64,000 nt of DNA, taken from NCBI GenBank assembly GCA_033675265.1, contig JAUJYZ010001050.1, positions 431,501-495,500 on the forward strand, given 5' to 3'. The notes beneath the pieces are model-generated. The model had not been told where the DNA came from. It searched no databases and was given only the letters and a program-made list of their open reading frames with translations. Position numbers and translations under genes: made by a program. Numbering within the stretch: position 1 is the first letter of the stretch; each line of letters opens with the position of its first letter. The stretch is from Actinostola sp. cb2023. Taxonomy: Eukaryota > Cnidaria > Anthozoa > Actiniaria > Actinostolidae. Of the stretch, positions 10,750-21,060 are shown piece by piece.

Positions 10750-10990
10750 ACGCAAGCCGCACAACCCGGCGCAAGCATATAAGAAACTTGTGTCGTGTGA
10801 AAATGGGCCAACGCAAGCACAACCGCAAGCATAAGAAACTTGTGTCGTGTGAAAATGGGCCAACGCAAGCACAACCGCAAGCATAAGAAACTTGTGTCGT
10901 GTGAAAATGGGCCAACGCAAGCACAACCGCAAGCATAAGAAACTTGTGTCGTGTGAAAATGGGCTAACGCAAGTGTAGGCGCAAGCGCAT
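10750..10990 (+). repeat. 52-bp minisatellite
   Basis: Four units of 52 bp starting AAGAAACTTGTGTCGTGTGA at 10781, 10833, 10885 and 10937, with partial copies at both edges. Frames open on the minus strand through it (SYACGCACVGPFSHDT repeats) are a by-product of the repeat, not a gene. Confidence 0.9.
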
Positions 10991-11215
10991 GAGAATGACA
11001 AAGTTTGGTCGATCCTTTTCCTTATATGCTTGCGTCAGGTCCAACCCATGTACAGTAAGTGATGGCTTCATGTGCCGTTGCATCGAGTTAGTTTCTGATA
11101 GTTATACAATCATGCTATGTGCAACTGTGATAAGTTAGAATTTAGAATTTTTGTTAATTCAGAAAATTATACCGGCTTTGGTGCTACAGATAGAAATTGA
11201 GGGAAAGTGCTGTAA

Positions 11216-11350
11216 AGATACCCATCGAGTTCTTCTGGACGTTAGCCCTAGAAAGAAAGGAGAAAGAGAAGACATCTCTGATCCCGATGTGATTCGAACC
11301 AACGACCCTCGGATCGAACTGATTAGTCACCGATGATCTTAACGTTTACA
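11216..11350 (-). repeat. Possible tRNA-derived SINE fragment
   Basis: On the minus strand GGTTCGAATCA (B-box-like) follows about 45 nt after a weak A-box-like TGGTTGTAAACG. The B box fits an internal pol III promoter, but no cloverleaf can be drawn, so a tRNA gene is not supported. Confidence 0.3.
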
Positions 11351-11398
11351 ACCAGAATCAAAAACATATTAGTTTCACTACATGGTAATGAAAAAGGC

Positions 11399-11543
11399 TA
11401 GAGTGCAATTTAGAAAAGTGTGAAATAGTACTAATTTTAAATAGTACTAAATAGTGCTATTTCTATTGTTTTCTATTGTTTCATTAGTGCTATTTAGTAC
11501 TAATTAGTTATTTAGTTTTCAAGCTTTTCTAAATTGCACTCTA
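11399..11543. mobile_element. Hairpin MITE, TAGAGTGCAA family
   Basis: 145-bp near-palindrome with ends TAGAGTGCAATTTAGAAAAG and CTTTTCTAAATTGCACTCTA. The centre contains repeated TAGTACTAAATAG. A fragment of the same family lies at 538-601. Confidence 0.8.
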
Positions 11544-12215
11544 CAAATACGTACTCATAAATAGTACAATGTCGTTCAACCTAAACTAGTTTTCTAAGAA
11601 ATAGCACGTCCCGTCTTGATAGCATGTTCGGCTAGTGAATACTTTTCTGGCTTCTATGTAGTCGTTCACTTGCCTCGTTTCCCATTTGCTAGTTATCATT
11701 GATCTTCCTGTCTCACCCACGTACACTGTGTGGAATTCACAGCACGTGGAGTCGTGTAAACCACACTGATCCGTTTTCTTTTGTCACTTTGGGCTTGGAT
11801 AGCATTAATTTGCCTAAGCGGTGTGGTTTGATCTTACGTGCCTAAGACTCACCGGCAGGATTGCCTCCGTGGTACCTTGAATATATGGTAAATTCGCGAA
11901 ACCCTTGTGGCCTTTTTCTGGTGTTTGTTGTGGAATTGCACGTCTATAACAATTTCGAAGACTCATGAATTGCCTGGGGCAGCAATTTCATAAATGGGCG
12001 GCTCTCTAAATGAACGTATGCGTGTTCTTTGTCTTGGTGCACTTTCTCAGACAAAAAACTATCCAATTGGGCTATAGTTAGTATAATAATATAATAATAA
12101 AGTAATTTATGAACACAAAATCGCACAGTAAAATGAATTAATTCAATGTCTTTACAAGATAAAAAAAGTAAAGAAAGTAAAGAACAAAATAATAATTAAT
12201 TAAGATAAATTAAAT
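11544..12215. other. No recognisable gene
   Basis: AT-rich spacer. The A-rich and AATAAT-rich part from about 12080 to 12215 is probably the 3' untranslated end of the minus-strand LINE fragment next to it. Confidence 0.4.
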
Positions 12216-12600
12216 CTCGTTGCAAAATATGCAAAATGACTTAAGAGCTGATTTAAAAGTATCTACGGATGTAGACAGTCTTATGTTCAGTGGGAGAGAG
12301 CTCCAAAGCTTTGTTGCACAAACGGAAAATGCGCGCCCACCATATAAGTTAGTTCTAAACCTTGGGACTTTTAGTTGAAATTTGAGATGGTTGGTGCAGA
12401 TACAGCAGTTCAGATAAATAATCTGGCGCTAGACCATGGAGAGTCTTGCATGCCATCAGGAGCACTTTGAAGATAATGTGCTTTCTGAAAGGAAGCCAGT
12501 GAAGTCGATTGAGAACGGGTGATATGTGGTCGGCTTTCTTAGTTCTTGTAACCACTCTGGCAGCATAATTTTGAATTCGTTGTAGTTTAGCAATGTCCTT
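12216..12600 (-). pseudogene. 3' end of a CR1/L2-like LINE reverse transcriptase
   Basis: Minus-strand translation gives LQRIQNYAARVVTRTKKADH, then a HWLPFRKHIIFKVLLM block and LHGLAPDYLSELL, the conserved C-terminus of CR1/L2-type non-LTR reverse transcriptases. The final LWSSLPLNIR-type block continues in another frame toward 12216, so a frameshift lies near 12320-12355. The catalytic domain is absent. This is a 5'-truncated copy, the usual state of LINE insertions. Confidence 0.75.
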
Positions 12601-12604
12601 ACCA

Positions 12605-12860
12605 GGAGCCCATACATTTTGTGTATGTTTGTTACCTTGACAACACAAACACGCTGTTTTACGACTCTGGGGAGTGGGGTTGTGTATGACAACCATGCAT
12701 TCGTATTCCTATACAAGTTACTTATTCATTTACCAGACTCGTGGTTTATCACTGTAAACTGATGTCCGACTAGTTGAATTAAGCTGAGCCTTTGATATTG
12801 CGGACAAAACGGTAAGACAACTAATAGATCGTAAGACTATTATGATGAAATACTGAAGAA
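12605..12860 (+). repeat. Repeat R, copy 1 (left part)
   Basis: Shares long stretches with 22228-22352 plus 23067-23165, for example TTGTTACCTTGACAACACAA, CATGCATTCGTATTCCTATA and GATATTGCGGACAAAACGGT. Copy 1 is interrupted by the gypsy element; its right part resumes at 17258. The paralogous copies give empty-site evidence for two insertions. Confidence 0.7.
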
Positions 12861-12865
12861 ACTAG

Positions 12866-13010
12866 TGTAATATATTGCTTATGAATATTATGAGTGACAC
12901 TTGGTATAATACTCATTGTATGTGATTAGTAATGCGGAGATTAAAGAAGACGTTGTTGACGACACACGTTTCTTAGTGCTCTCTCCAGTATTCTAGAAGA
13001 GAATAACACA
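12866..13010 (+). repeat. Gypsy 5' LTR
   Basis: 145 bp, TGTAATATATTG...AATAACACA, identical to the 3' LTR by eye. Short LTRs like this occur in several invertebrate gypsy clades. Confidence 0.93.
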
Positions 13011-13022
13011 TGGTGTCAGAAC
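13011..13022 (+). other. Gypsy primer binding site
   Basis: TGGTGTCAGAAC directly follows the 5' LTR, the position of a tRNA primer site. The first eight bases resemble the 3' end complement of tRNA-Leu or tRNA-Ser type tRNAs; the exact tRNA cannot be assigned by eye. Confidence 0.6.
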
Positions 13023-13072
13023 TTTAAGAACCCAAAACACAGCTCAGTGAGCAATTTAATTCTTCAGTGAAG

Positions 13073-14566
13073 ATGAACGAACTCCAAATAAGAGGTCCCG
13101 GTGAGATGGACTTCACGAGCCAGCACAACGTCTCAGAAACGTGGAGACGTTGGAAGCGAGGGATGGAGTATTACCTAGCAGCAACATGCAAGGTGAAGAA
13201 CGAAGCAGAGAAAGTCGCAATCTTCATGTGCATGATCGGCAGGGACGGCCAAGAGATAAAGGATACATTCGAGTTTGAAGTCGACGAAGACGGGTCAGAA
13301 GTAGTGTCTACTGCGATTCTCTTCAACAAGTTTGAGGCACATTGTAAGCCGAGAAAGAATCTGGTGGTCGATCGACATCGCTTCTTAACTAGGGATCAAG
13401 CATCCGGTGAGTCAATCGATCAGTACGTTACAGAGTTAAGAACTCTCGCTGCTGCATGCGAGTGGGGAGAACTGAAAGATGATTTGATATGTAGCCGCAT
13501 CGTGAGTGGAATTTCATCGCGAACCGTTCGTGAGAGATTACTACGCGAATCGCAGTTGAGCCTCAAGAGAGCAGTCGAAATTTGTCGAGTGGCTGAGCTA
13601 TCCAAAGAGCAATTGAAATTGTTTGGCAGTGAAGCAAATGTGAGTCAGGTAAAGCATCGAGCATCGAACCGACCTCAGCACAAAGGCAGCGCCGATAAGC
13701 CACAGGAAACAAAGAAATTTACACAACGCCAACAAGACAACACACGTGCTGTGTGCGGAAATTGTGGCTCAAATCATCCGAAAGGACAGTGTCCAGCATT
13801 CGGAAAGAAGTGCAACAAATGTAAGAGACTAAACCACTACGCAAAGATGTGCCGTTCGAGCAAGAATGTAAACTCCATTCAACAAGATGAGGGTAACGAA
13901 GATCATTTATTTTTAGAAAGCGTCAGCGTTACCGTGGAATCTATTGATCGCAACCGACAATCGGAAGCCGAACATGTGAAATTGACATTAAACAATCAAG
14001 AAATTTGTCTGAAACTAGATACTGGTGCCGAAGTTAACGTGATTCCCTATTCAGCCTACAGGAAGATTGCAGAAACTTCCAAGATAGATCTGAGAAAGCC
14101 AAAAGCTCGATTAAGCGCCTACAACGGTGAGGACATCCCAGTCAAAGCTGTTTGCACGCTACAATCCAAACATAAAGGCATCACGCGAAATCTGGAATTT
14201 TTCATTACAAGCATAGAGAGCGAACCAGTTCTCAGTATCTCTGCATGCAAAGAACTCGGTCTGATAAAGTTTATTAGTGCCGTTGACCGCGACGAGAACA
14301 CAGAGACTTTCGCGGCAAGGATCAGAGAAGAGTACAAAGACGTATTTACAGGAATCGGATGTCTGGAGCGTCCATATCATATCGTATTGGATCCAGAGGT
14401 TCAACCAGTAATCAACCCCCCGAGACGAGTGCCGTATGGCCTACAGGACCGAGTGAAGGCAGCGCTGGATGAATGTGCAATCAAGGCATCATTGTTCCAG
14501 TGGATCAGCCGACAGATTGGGTCAATTCAATGGTTGCTGTTGAAAAGAAGAACACCGACAAGTTGA
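13073..14566 (+). CDS. Gypsy Gag-protease, runs into RT start then out of frame
   Basis: Starts at ATG 13073 (MNELQIRGPGEM), 63 nt after the LTR. The Gag capsid region is followed by two zinc knuckles, CGNCGSNHPKGQC (CX2CX3HX4C) and CNKCKRLNHYAKMC (CX2CX4HX4C), near 13755-13855. The aspartic protease active site is LDTGAEVN near 14015-14040. The frame continues into the polyprotein segment before RT and then leaves it at about 14472, ending at 14564-14566 after about 30 out-of-frame residues. Gag packages the RNA and protease matures the polyprotein. In related elements gag and pol are usually one ORF, so the change looks like a one-base lesion, not programmed shifting. Confidence 0.85.
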   Translation: MNELQIRGPGEMDFTSQHNVSETWRRWKRGMEYYLAATCKVKNEAEKVAIFMCMIGRDGQEIKDTFEFEVDEDGSEVVSTAILFNKFEAHCKPRKNLVVDRHRFLTRDQASGESIDQYVTELRTLAAACEWGELKDDLICSRIVSGISSRTVRERLLRESQLSLKRAVEICRVAELSKEQLKLFGSEANVSQVKHRASNRPQHKGSADKPQETKKFTQRQQDNTRAVCGNCGSNHPKGQCPAFGKKCNKCKRLNHYAKMCRSSKNVNSIQQDEGNEDHLFLESVSVTVESIDRNRQSEAEHVKLTLNNQEICLKLDTGAEVNVIPYSAYRKIAETSKIDLRKPKARLSAYNGEDIPVKAVCTLQSKHKGITRNLEFFITSIESEPVLSISACKELGLIKFISAVDRDENTETFAARIREEYKDVFTGIGCLERPYHIVLDPEVQPVINPPRRVPYGLQDRVKAALDECAIKASLFQWISRQIGSIQWLLLKRRTPTS

Positions 14567-16986
14567 GAATTTGCATAGATCCTCGCCCATTGAATAAGGC
14601 AATCAAGCGTGAGCACTATCATCTTCCCACGATAGAAGAGATAACAACAAGGCTAAGTGGAGCAAAATTCTTCTCAACCTTAGACGCCAGATCAGGATTT
14701 TGGCAGATTCCTTTGGACGACGAGAGCTCTACTTTAACTACGTTTGCGACGCCTTACGGCAGATACCGTTTTACCCGAATGCCTTTCGGTATTCACAGTG
14801 CTCAAGAAGTGTTTCATAAGAGATTACATGAGTTGTTTCAAGACTTATCAGGAGTCGAAACCGACATCGATGACATCCTCGTTTGGGGACGCACACGAGA
14901 GGAACACGACGAAAGGCTAGAGAAAACGCCACAGAGAGCAAGAGAGAGCAATCTGAAGCTCAACCCCGACAAGTGTAAGATTCGACGTTCTGAAGTTTTG
15001 TATATTGGACATGTACTTACGACTGACGGAGTAAAGCCAGATGTTTCCAAACTGGAGGCAATCACCAGTATGCCGACTCCCGAGGACAAACACGGCATCC
15101 AGCGACTACTTGGGATGGTGAATTATGTGGCAAAGTTCTTGCCAAATATATCAGAAGTCACATCACCCTTACGCGAGCTTCTAAAGAAAGATGTTGCCTG
15201 GCACTGGACCGAGCGCCATGAACAGTCGTTCAACGACATCAAGAAACTTCTGACGGAGACGAGTAAAGGAGTGTTGAAGTATTATGACCCCAAGCAGCCA
15301 GTTGGTCTACAAGTAGATGCATGTAAGTCTGGACTAGGAGCTGTACTGATGCAGGGCGGCTCACCGATCGCATACGCTTCTCGTTCGCTTACGGAAACTG
15401 AATGCAAGTACGCGCAGATCGAGAAAGAGTTGTTAGCAGTGGTATTTGGATGTGAACGTTTCCATCAATATATTTACGCCAAGGAAGTGACAGTGGAAAC
15501 AGACCACAGACCGCTGGTCTCCATTATCACCAAATCGCTCGACAAGGCACCAGCAAGGTTACAGCGCATGCTACTTCGACTACAACGTTACAACATCGAC
15601 CTCCAGTACAAGCCTGGAAAGGAACTCTATACTGCAGATACGCTCTCGAGGGCACACCTTCCAACTACAGGTGACGAGGACGAAGATCTTGTACTGTACG
15701 TCCACAACATGACAGCAAATCTACCAGTTAGCGACAAGAAGTTAGTTGAACTACTTCGAGAAACAGCCAACGATAAGATAATGGTCAAGTTGATCGAGAC
15801 GATTCAAGAAGGATGGCCAAAACACAGGCAAAATACATCAAAACAAGTACGTGAATATTGGCCAATCAAAGACGAGCTCCATGTTAGCGATGGTCTTATT
15901 TTCAAAGGCGAAAGTATTGTTGTACCTCAAGCGTTGCGGAAAGATGTTCTAGCACAGATCCACGAAGGACATCTCGGTATCGAGAGAAGCAAGCAACGAG
16001 CCCGAGAGTTGGTGTTCTGGCCCGGAATGAGTAAGCAGATCGAGGACACCGTAGCAAACTGTTCAATCTGCCAAGAGCTCAGAAACAGCAACACCAAAGA
16101 ACCGATGATACCACACGAGATCCCGCAATACCCTTGGCAGATCGCAGCCACGGATCTATTTACATGGAATGGCGGCAATTACATCGTAGTTGTCGATTAT
16201 TACAGCCGTTACTGGGAAGTTTCATCGCTACACAACACGACGAGTACATCTGTCATCGAGAAGTTAAAGCAGTTCTTCGCGAGACACGGCATACCAGAGA
16301 CACTCAAGTCGGACAACGGGCCACAGTATAGCTCTGCCGAATTTGCCAAGTTTGCAGCTGTCTGGAAATTCTCACACGTTACGTCAAGTCCCAAGTATCC
16401 ACAGTCGAATGGTCTTGCGGAGAAAACTGTGCAGACTGTCAAGAGGACGCTAGAGAAGGCCAAACGTGATGGGAAGGATCCATACCTTGCCATGCTTGAA
16501 CAGCGCAACACACCAGTGGGAAACTACAAGTCACCCGCACAACTGTCTATGGCTAGGCGACTACGCTCTATTCTGCCATGCACCACAAGTCATCTGTTGC
16601 CAGAAACAACCAGTCATCAGGAGACGATGGTCAGATTTCAGAAGAAACAGGCTGAACAAAAAGCCAACTACGACAGGTCAGCCACCCCATTGCCATCACT
16701 CCATACAGGAGAGACAGTTCGAATCCAACGAGACGGCGATTGGAAACCTGCAAAGGTGATCGAGGTAGCCGACACACCACGAAGCTACAGGGGGTGGAGA
16801 CCCCTGATGGAGCCGTCTACCGTCGAAATAGAAAGCACCTACACCAAGACAAGTCAGCCTCTCCAAAAGTCGATACAGGCGAGACTGACACGCAGCAAAG
16901 GGACGAACAATCTACAGGAGTCGAACGAGCTACAGGAGTGTCAGAGTTACAGAACGAAGGACATCACACACGGTCAGGAAGATTGA
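14473..16986 (+). CDS. Gypsy Pol: RT, RNase H, integrase
   Basis: RT begins at once (DWVNSMVAVEKKN) with FSTLDARSGFWQIPL, the FTRMPFGI block and IDDILVWG near 14865. RNase H follows (DACKSGLGAVL, then EKELLAVVFGCERF and TDHRPL). Integrase has an HHCC-like zinc finger (HEGHLG ... CSICQ) near 15960-16080 and a DDE core: ATDLF near 16150, SDNGPQ near 16310, and the Glu of NGLAEKT near 16415. The C-terminal tail is rich in Thr, Arg and Glu, without an obvious chromodomain. No envelope ORF follows. The ATG at 14473 is probably not a real start; the frame joins gag one base off. Otherwise the 838-codon frame is intact. Confidence 0.88.
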   Translation: MCNQGIIVPVDQPTDWVNSMVAVEKKNTDKLRICIDPRPLNKAIKREHYHLPTIEEITTRLSGAKFFSTLDARSGFWQIPLDDESSTLTTFATPYGRYRFTRMPFGIHSAQEVFHKRLHELFQDLSGVETDIDDILVWGRTREEHDERLEKTPQRARESNLKLNPDKCKIRRSEVLYIGHVLTTDGVKPDVSKLEAITSMPTPEDKHGIQRLLGMVNYVAKFLPNISEVTSPLRELLKKDVAWHWTERHEQSFNDIKKLLTETSKGVLKYYDPKQPVGLQVDACKSGLGAVLMQGGSPIAYASRSLTETECKYAQIEKELLAVVFGCERFHQYIYAKEVTVETDHRPLVSIITKSLDKAPARLQRMLLRLQRYNIDLQYKPGKELYTADTLSRAHLPTTGDEDEDLVLYVHNMTANLPVSDKKLVELLRETANDKIMVKLIETIQEGWPKHRQNTSKQVREYWPIKDELHVSDGLIFKGESIVVPQALRKDVLAQIHEGHLGIERSKQRARELVFWPGMSKQIEDTVANCSICQELRNSNTKEPMIPHEIPQYPWQIAATDLFTWNGGNYIVVVDYYSRYWEVSSLHNTTSTSVIEKLKQFFARHGIPETLKSDNGPQYSSAEFAKFAAVWKFSHVTSSPKYPQSNGLAEKTVQTVKRTLEKAKRDGKDPYLAMLEQRNTPVGNYKSPAQLSMARRLRSILPCTTSHLLPETTSHQETMVRFQKKQAEQKANYDRSATPLPSLHTGETVRIQRDGDWKPAKVIEVADTPRSYRGWRPLMEPSTVEIESTYTKTSQPLQKSIQARLTRSKGTNNLQESNELQECQSYRTKDITHGQED

Positions 16987-17107
16987 TCAAGAAACCGACG
17001 AGATTAGGTTTTGACGATTGAACATTAGTCGAACTGATTTCACATGTTGTTGTTGTTAATTTACGCTTCCCAAATAATAGAAACATTATTTTTCTTTTAG
17101 GGAGAGT

Positions 17108-17252
17108 TGTAATATATTGCTTATGAATATTATGAGTGACACTTGGTATAATACTCATTGTATGTGATTAGTAATGCGGAGATTAAAGAAGACGTTGTTG
17201 ACGACACACGTTTCTTAGTGCTCTCTCCAGTATTCTAGAAGAGAATAACACA
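17108..17252 (+). repeat. Gypsy 3' LTR
   Basis: Identical by eye to 12866-13010. A purine run AGGGAGAG directly before it (about 17099-17106) is the likely polypurine tract for plus-strand priming. Confidence 0.93.
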
Positions 17253-17273
17253 ACTAGCACCCATAGTCCAGAC

Positions 17274-17950
17274 ATACAGCTAATTCAGAAAACGTTGTCG
17301 GCGATCGACTTCAAGCCTACGCGACTAGACCGAAAGGGAGTATGGGTAGATATGATAATCGGCTTGCATGCTTTTCGTATTTGGTGACAATGGCAGGTGA
17401 ATCTGTAAATGTATGCCTACGCGTTTTAAAACAAGGAAACAGAAGCAGATGGTGAACAAAATGGCAAGAAAGTTAAGGATGTTTTTGAATACAATTTTAG
17501 TTGAAGTTCGCGCGCTGCACGCTGGAATGTCATTATCTAATTAACATAAACTCATGTTGAATATTAATTAACTCGAACGTTTACAATAACTTCAGAATAT
17601 TGGTCAGTTTTCCAGTGAAATACTCCATTATGTTCGACTTTTTATAATATAAAATAAATAGAAGATGGCTTTCTATGTATGTACTTCTGAGCTCTTGAAT
17701 GCAGCTGACTGAATGCACTCGCTATCGCTCGTGCATCCACTTGCTAGCATTTCAAGAGCTCAGGCGTGCATCATTTTTGTATAGAACATAGAAAGCCATC
17801 TTCTATTTGTGAAATGATTTATATTCCGCGAGAGACGTTCCTTTTTGATAGTGTATTTATAGAAGCATTGATATTTACCCATACTCCTTTTCGGTCTAGT
17901 TGCGTAGGCTTGAAGTCGATCGCCGACAACGTTTTCTGAATTAGCTGTAT
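17274..17950. mobile_element. Inverted-repeat element in repeat R
   Basis: Arms at 17274-17352 and 17873-17950 are inverted copies (left end ATACAGCTAATTCAGAAAAC, right end GTTTTCTGAATTAGCTGTAT). A second hairpin at about 17660-17812 lies inside (AGAAGATGGCTTTCTAT and its complement). The paralogous region at 23160-23215 lacks the element, which supports insertion. Confidence 0.7.
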
Positions 17951-17992
17951 ACACATCAATTCGCATGCTTCATTTGGTAAGATTCCATCAAG

Positions 17993-18141
17993 CCCCGGGT
18001 GCACGAAAGGTGATTTAGAGCTATCCACCGGATAAGTCCTATCGAATGGATAAAATGATGCAGTTATCCAACTGATAAATGTTATTCATTGTATAGGACT
18101 TATCCGGTTGATAGTGTGAACCACCTTTCGTGCAACCGGGA
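17993..18141. mobile_element. Foldback MITE F, copy 1
   Basis: About 150-bp near-palindrome with GTGCACGAAAGGTG and CACCTTTCGTGCAACCGG ends and inner CTATCCACCGGATAAG. Other copies: 23643-23792, 47152-47300, and a half copy at 18686-18737. Confidence 0.8.
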
Positions 18142-18843
18142 CCAGCTTGTGAGCTTTGAGAGAAGATCTTTTACGAACGCGCGTATTGAGCGCAAAAAAC
18201 CAATAGTCTGGAAGGTACGTTTTGTACAAGGCTAGAACTGCTTTTATTAGCAAAGAATTCAAGTTATTTGTGATGGTCTTTGACCGGTAAAAGTGAAATT
18301 ATAGTGTTAATCCAATGTGAACATTTGATTTGAAAACTGTCCACATGGGCCAGCTCTGTATTTTTACTCAGTATTATTGCTGATGTTTCCCACTGAAATA
18401 CCTCAAATTTGGAACAAAAAGCAGGAAAATGGCTTTGCACAACGCTAAAAAAGTTTTAGACAGACATTTTACTTTGTTTTTATTAGTTTGTGCTTTGTTA
18501 ATCCAAAGCGAAAATCGAAAGTCAAACTGTTCAAAAGGGCTCGTTTTTGGCGCTTTTGGCGGATATTACGTGATGTTGAAATAAATATCCTCGCTTTAAT
18601 CAATATGTTCTACAACCTGGTGAACGGGAAACGACATGACTCAATGACTTTAGAAAGAAATATCATTTTGTGTATGTTTGTTACAGTTTTATCCGTTGGA
18701 TAAGACTTGTCCAGTGAATAGCGCTATTCACCTTTCGATATTTCCTCTTTAAATAAAATTGAAACATTACTTTGCCTCCATTTTAATGAACGTAGTTTTT
18801 TGCTTTAGTTTAGCGGTTTAGTACCCCATCAGAAAGAATTACA
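18142..18843. other. No gene; repeat R remnant and half of foldback F
   Basis: 18610-18685 resembles 22138-22240 (part of repeat R), and 18686-18737 is the right half of foldback F. The rest is unassigned AT-rich DNA. Confidence 0.45.
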
Positions 18844-19295
18844 GTCATGATGACACCCCCTTGCCATGACGCCCCTACCATGACGCCCCCAAAGTGCCAT
18901 GACGCCCCCAATACAGTGAGTCATGACGCCCCATAAATGTTGTACTTGTTTATTTTATTCCAAATGATCTTTTTACCAGGTATATTGTCTCTAATAAAAA
19001 CTTTCACAGTAATTTATCAGTTCTGGCCGAAGAGGAAAGGTTTTTGATTGTGTTGTTATAATCGATCGATCGATCGAGTCAGGTTTGTGCGGACAGTTGG
19101 GCAGTTACTGCTGTATATAACTCTTCCATGGATTACTGGAATACTGTCTCTAAAAACTTTCATGGTAATTTATCTTTCTCGGAAAGATCATCTTTCTAAG
19201 AGGAAGGGTTTCTGATTGCGGTTTCTATGATCGACGTTATCAGAGAATGCAGCAATCATGACGGCGATTGATGGATAATAATAATATATAATATA

Positions 19296-19567
19296 TATAC
19301 GGCCGATTGCAAAAATTCTGTAAATCAAGGATATCAGTATATCCATATATCGGGTGCATTATGGGTAATTTAAAAAGTCCCCTAAATGTTTCACGCGAGC
19401 AACATTGGTGAAACTCTAGAATGTTATGTTTTAGTCTCTAGCTTGTTTGTAAGTCTCTGCTGCATATTTTGTGGAAAAACTCTAAAATTAGTATTGCCCA
19501 TAATGCACCCGATATATGGATATACTGATATATACTTGATTTACAGAATTTTTGCAATTGGCTGTAA
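19296..19567. mobile_element. Palindromic MITE P, copy 1
   Basis: Ends ATTGCAAAAATTCTGTAAAT and ATTTACAGAATTTTTGCAAT; inner stem CGGGTGCATTATGGGTAATT. A relative at 38428-38708 shares the same blocks. Confidence 0.75.
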
Positions 19568-19625
19568 TTGTTATTATAATATAATAATATTAATATAATA
19601 ATATTATTATAATTATTATTATAAT

Positions 19626-19776
19626 ATATTCGATTTGCACGCGTGTAATTTTTAAAAATTTCAAAAGCATAAATCACCTCTGCCTGTCAAAACGGGCATT
19701 GTTAACATTCTGTTCTCACTGAGGTGATGTTTGTTTTTGAAATTAAAAATTACACGCGTGCAAAACGAATATATTA
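19626..19776. mobile_element. Palindromic MITE
   Basis: TTTGCACGCGTGTAATTTTT pairs with AAAAATTACACGCGTGCAAA; an inner stem uses ATCACCTC and GAGGTGAT. It is nested in the 18844-20711 element. Confidence 0.7.
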
Positions 19777-20148
19777 TAAGACACGTGACTTTATTGTAGT
19801 GTCTCTTTTTAGCTGGGCAACGTTAATGACATTGACTGTATATGGGATTCGTTTATTAACTTCTAAAACCCAGAATTGTGAGTATTTAATTTGAAGTAGT
19901 TAAATGACCATCGAGACTGTAAGCTAGTTTGTAGCCTAATTTCATTCATTCAGACTCGATTACTGCAAAAATGATAGCACATATTCGTTTGAACATTCGA
20001 TTCTGTTTGGGGTGTTATGGTCGAAATTCGTTATTATCTTTATAAGCATGTAGTCAAAGAAAGCGGTTAATACCTAAATAAGAAAGACTAGTCAAATGTT
20101 ATATAAACGTAAATATTATATAAACGTTGATATGTATACATATACCCT

Positions 20149-20296
20149 CTTGTGGTCATTAACTAATCACCACAAACTGCCTAGGAATATATGTTATACC
20201 GTCTTGTGGAAATCTTCATCGGTGATTAGTTAATGGCCACAAGACCATATACTACTTATTCCTAGGCAGTTTGTGGTGATTAGCTAATGGCCACAA
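20149..20296. repeat. Short inverted and direct repeats with TTGTGGTGATTAG
   Basis: CTTGTGGTCATTAACTAATC, CACCACAAACTGCCTAGGAA and their complements occur several times, forming alternative stems. Probably a small foldback element. Confidence 0.55.
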
Positions 20297-20985
20297 AGTA
20301 GCTATGTCAGTATATAAGTGTAATGTTGTGTTCATATATTCATAATGACCAAATAGTTTTTGTATAGTCAATTAATGACGAAATTGGTCATAATCAAAAA
20401 CTGATGGTGGATTACATGTATTTGCCGATGTTGTGAAGTTATATACATCCAATTTTTCAACTGTCACTTGGAACTCAGTGAAGTGGTGTATTGATTATAA
20501 TTTCATTCATTCTTCGGTGTTGACTCATCATCTATGATAAGTTTTGCATTCAAAAAGTTTTATTAGAGACAATATTCCTGGTAAAAAGATAATTTGGAAT
20601 CAAATAAACAAGTACAACATATATGGGGCGTCATGATTCACTGTATTGGGGGCGTCATGGCACTTTGGGGGCGTCATGGTAGGGGGCGTCATGGCAAGGG
20701 GGCGTCATGACCGGTTTTTAGACATGTATAGTTTATGCAATATCAAGGATCGGGTACCATGCTTCTATTGGAAATTGCTCTATAAAATTGCCTTTTTCTG
20801 TGCCATTTTTTGCTTCCACGTCGATCGACGCCAAGTTTACAGATATTTATGTCAGGTGTTCCTCGAGCTGAACTGCACTCTACTAGTTCCATTGCTACAC
20901 TCTAATTCCATTGTTGCCCTTTGTTTTCATTTGACTATTACACACTAACTAATTGTTTCTTTTTCACGGGTTTATTAAAATCACG

Positions 20986-20986
20986 C

Positions 20987-21025
<39 letters not shown>

Positions 21026-21060
21026 TCTTTATTTATATAGCGCTATTTCATGGTATGTCA
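20986..21060 (-). repeat. LINE 3' end with AAT microsatellite
   Basis: An (AAT)n run followed by CTTTATTTATATAGCGC. The same join recurs at 36358-36430. On the minus strand it reads as the 3' end of a CR1/L2-like LINE with a trinucleotide tail. Confidence 0.55.

Larger units (their letters stand above)
12866..17252 (+). mobile_element. Ty3/gypsy LTR retrotransposon, full length
   Basis: A 4.39-kb element with two 145-bp LTRs (12866-13010 and 17108-17252) that I read as identical, starting TG and ending CA. A 5-bp target duplication ACTAG flanks it (12861-12865, 17253-17257). Domain order is Gag, zinc knuckles, protease, RT, RNase H, integrase, i.e. Metaviridae order. Identical LTRs indicate recent insertion, yet the reading frame changes once at about 14472. 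It sits inside repeat R, whose second copy lacks it. Confidence 0.93.
18844..20711. mobile_element. Large inverted-repeat element with CATGACGCCCC arrays at both ends
   Basis: Left arm 18844-19025 and right arm 20530-20711 are inverted copies. Each carries four to five short repeats of CATGACGCCCC (GGGGCGTCATG on the right) followed by a matching 100-bp stretch with AATAAACAAGTACAAC. The 1.5-kb centre holds three further palindromes (19296-19567, 19626-19776, 20149-20296) and no coding sequence. It looks like a non-autonomous DNA element with tandem-repeat termini. Confidence 0.65.

Noticed and set aside
10715..11001. Minus-strand Cys-rich repeat protein
   Set aside because: Product of the 52-bp minisatellite.
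11281..11350. tRNA gene on the minus strand
   Set aside because: A B-box-like GGTTCGAATCA is present, but no acceptor stem or complete cloverleaf can be formed; kept only as a possible SINE.
12355..12716. Host gene on the minus strand
   Set aside because: The conserved part is a LINE reverse-transcriptase C-terminus, and the rest belongs to repeat R.
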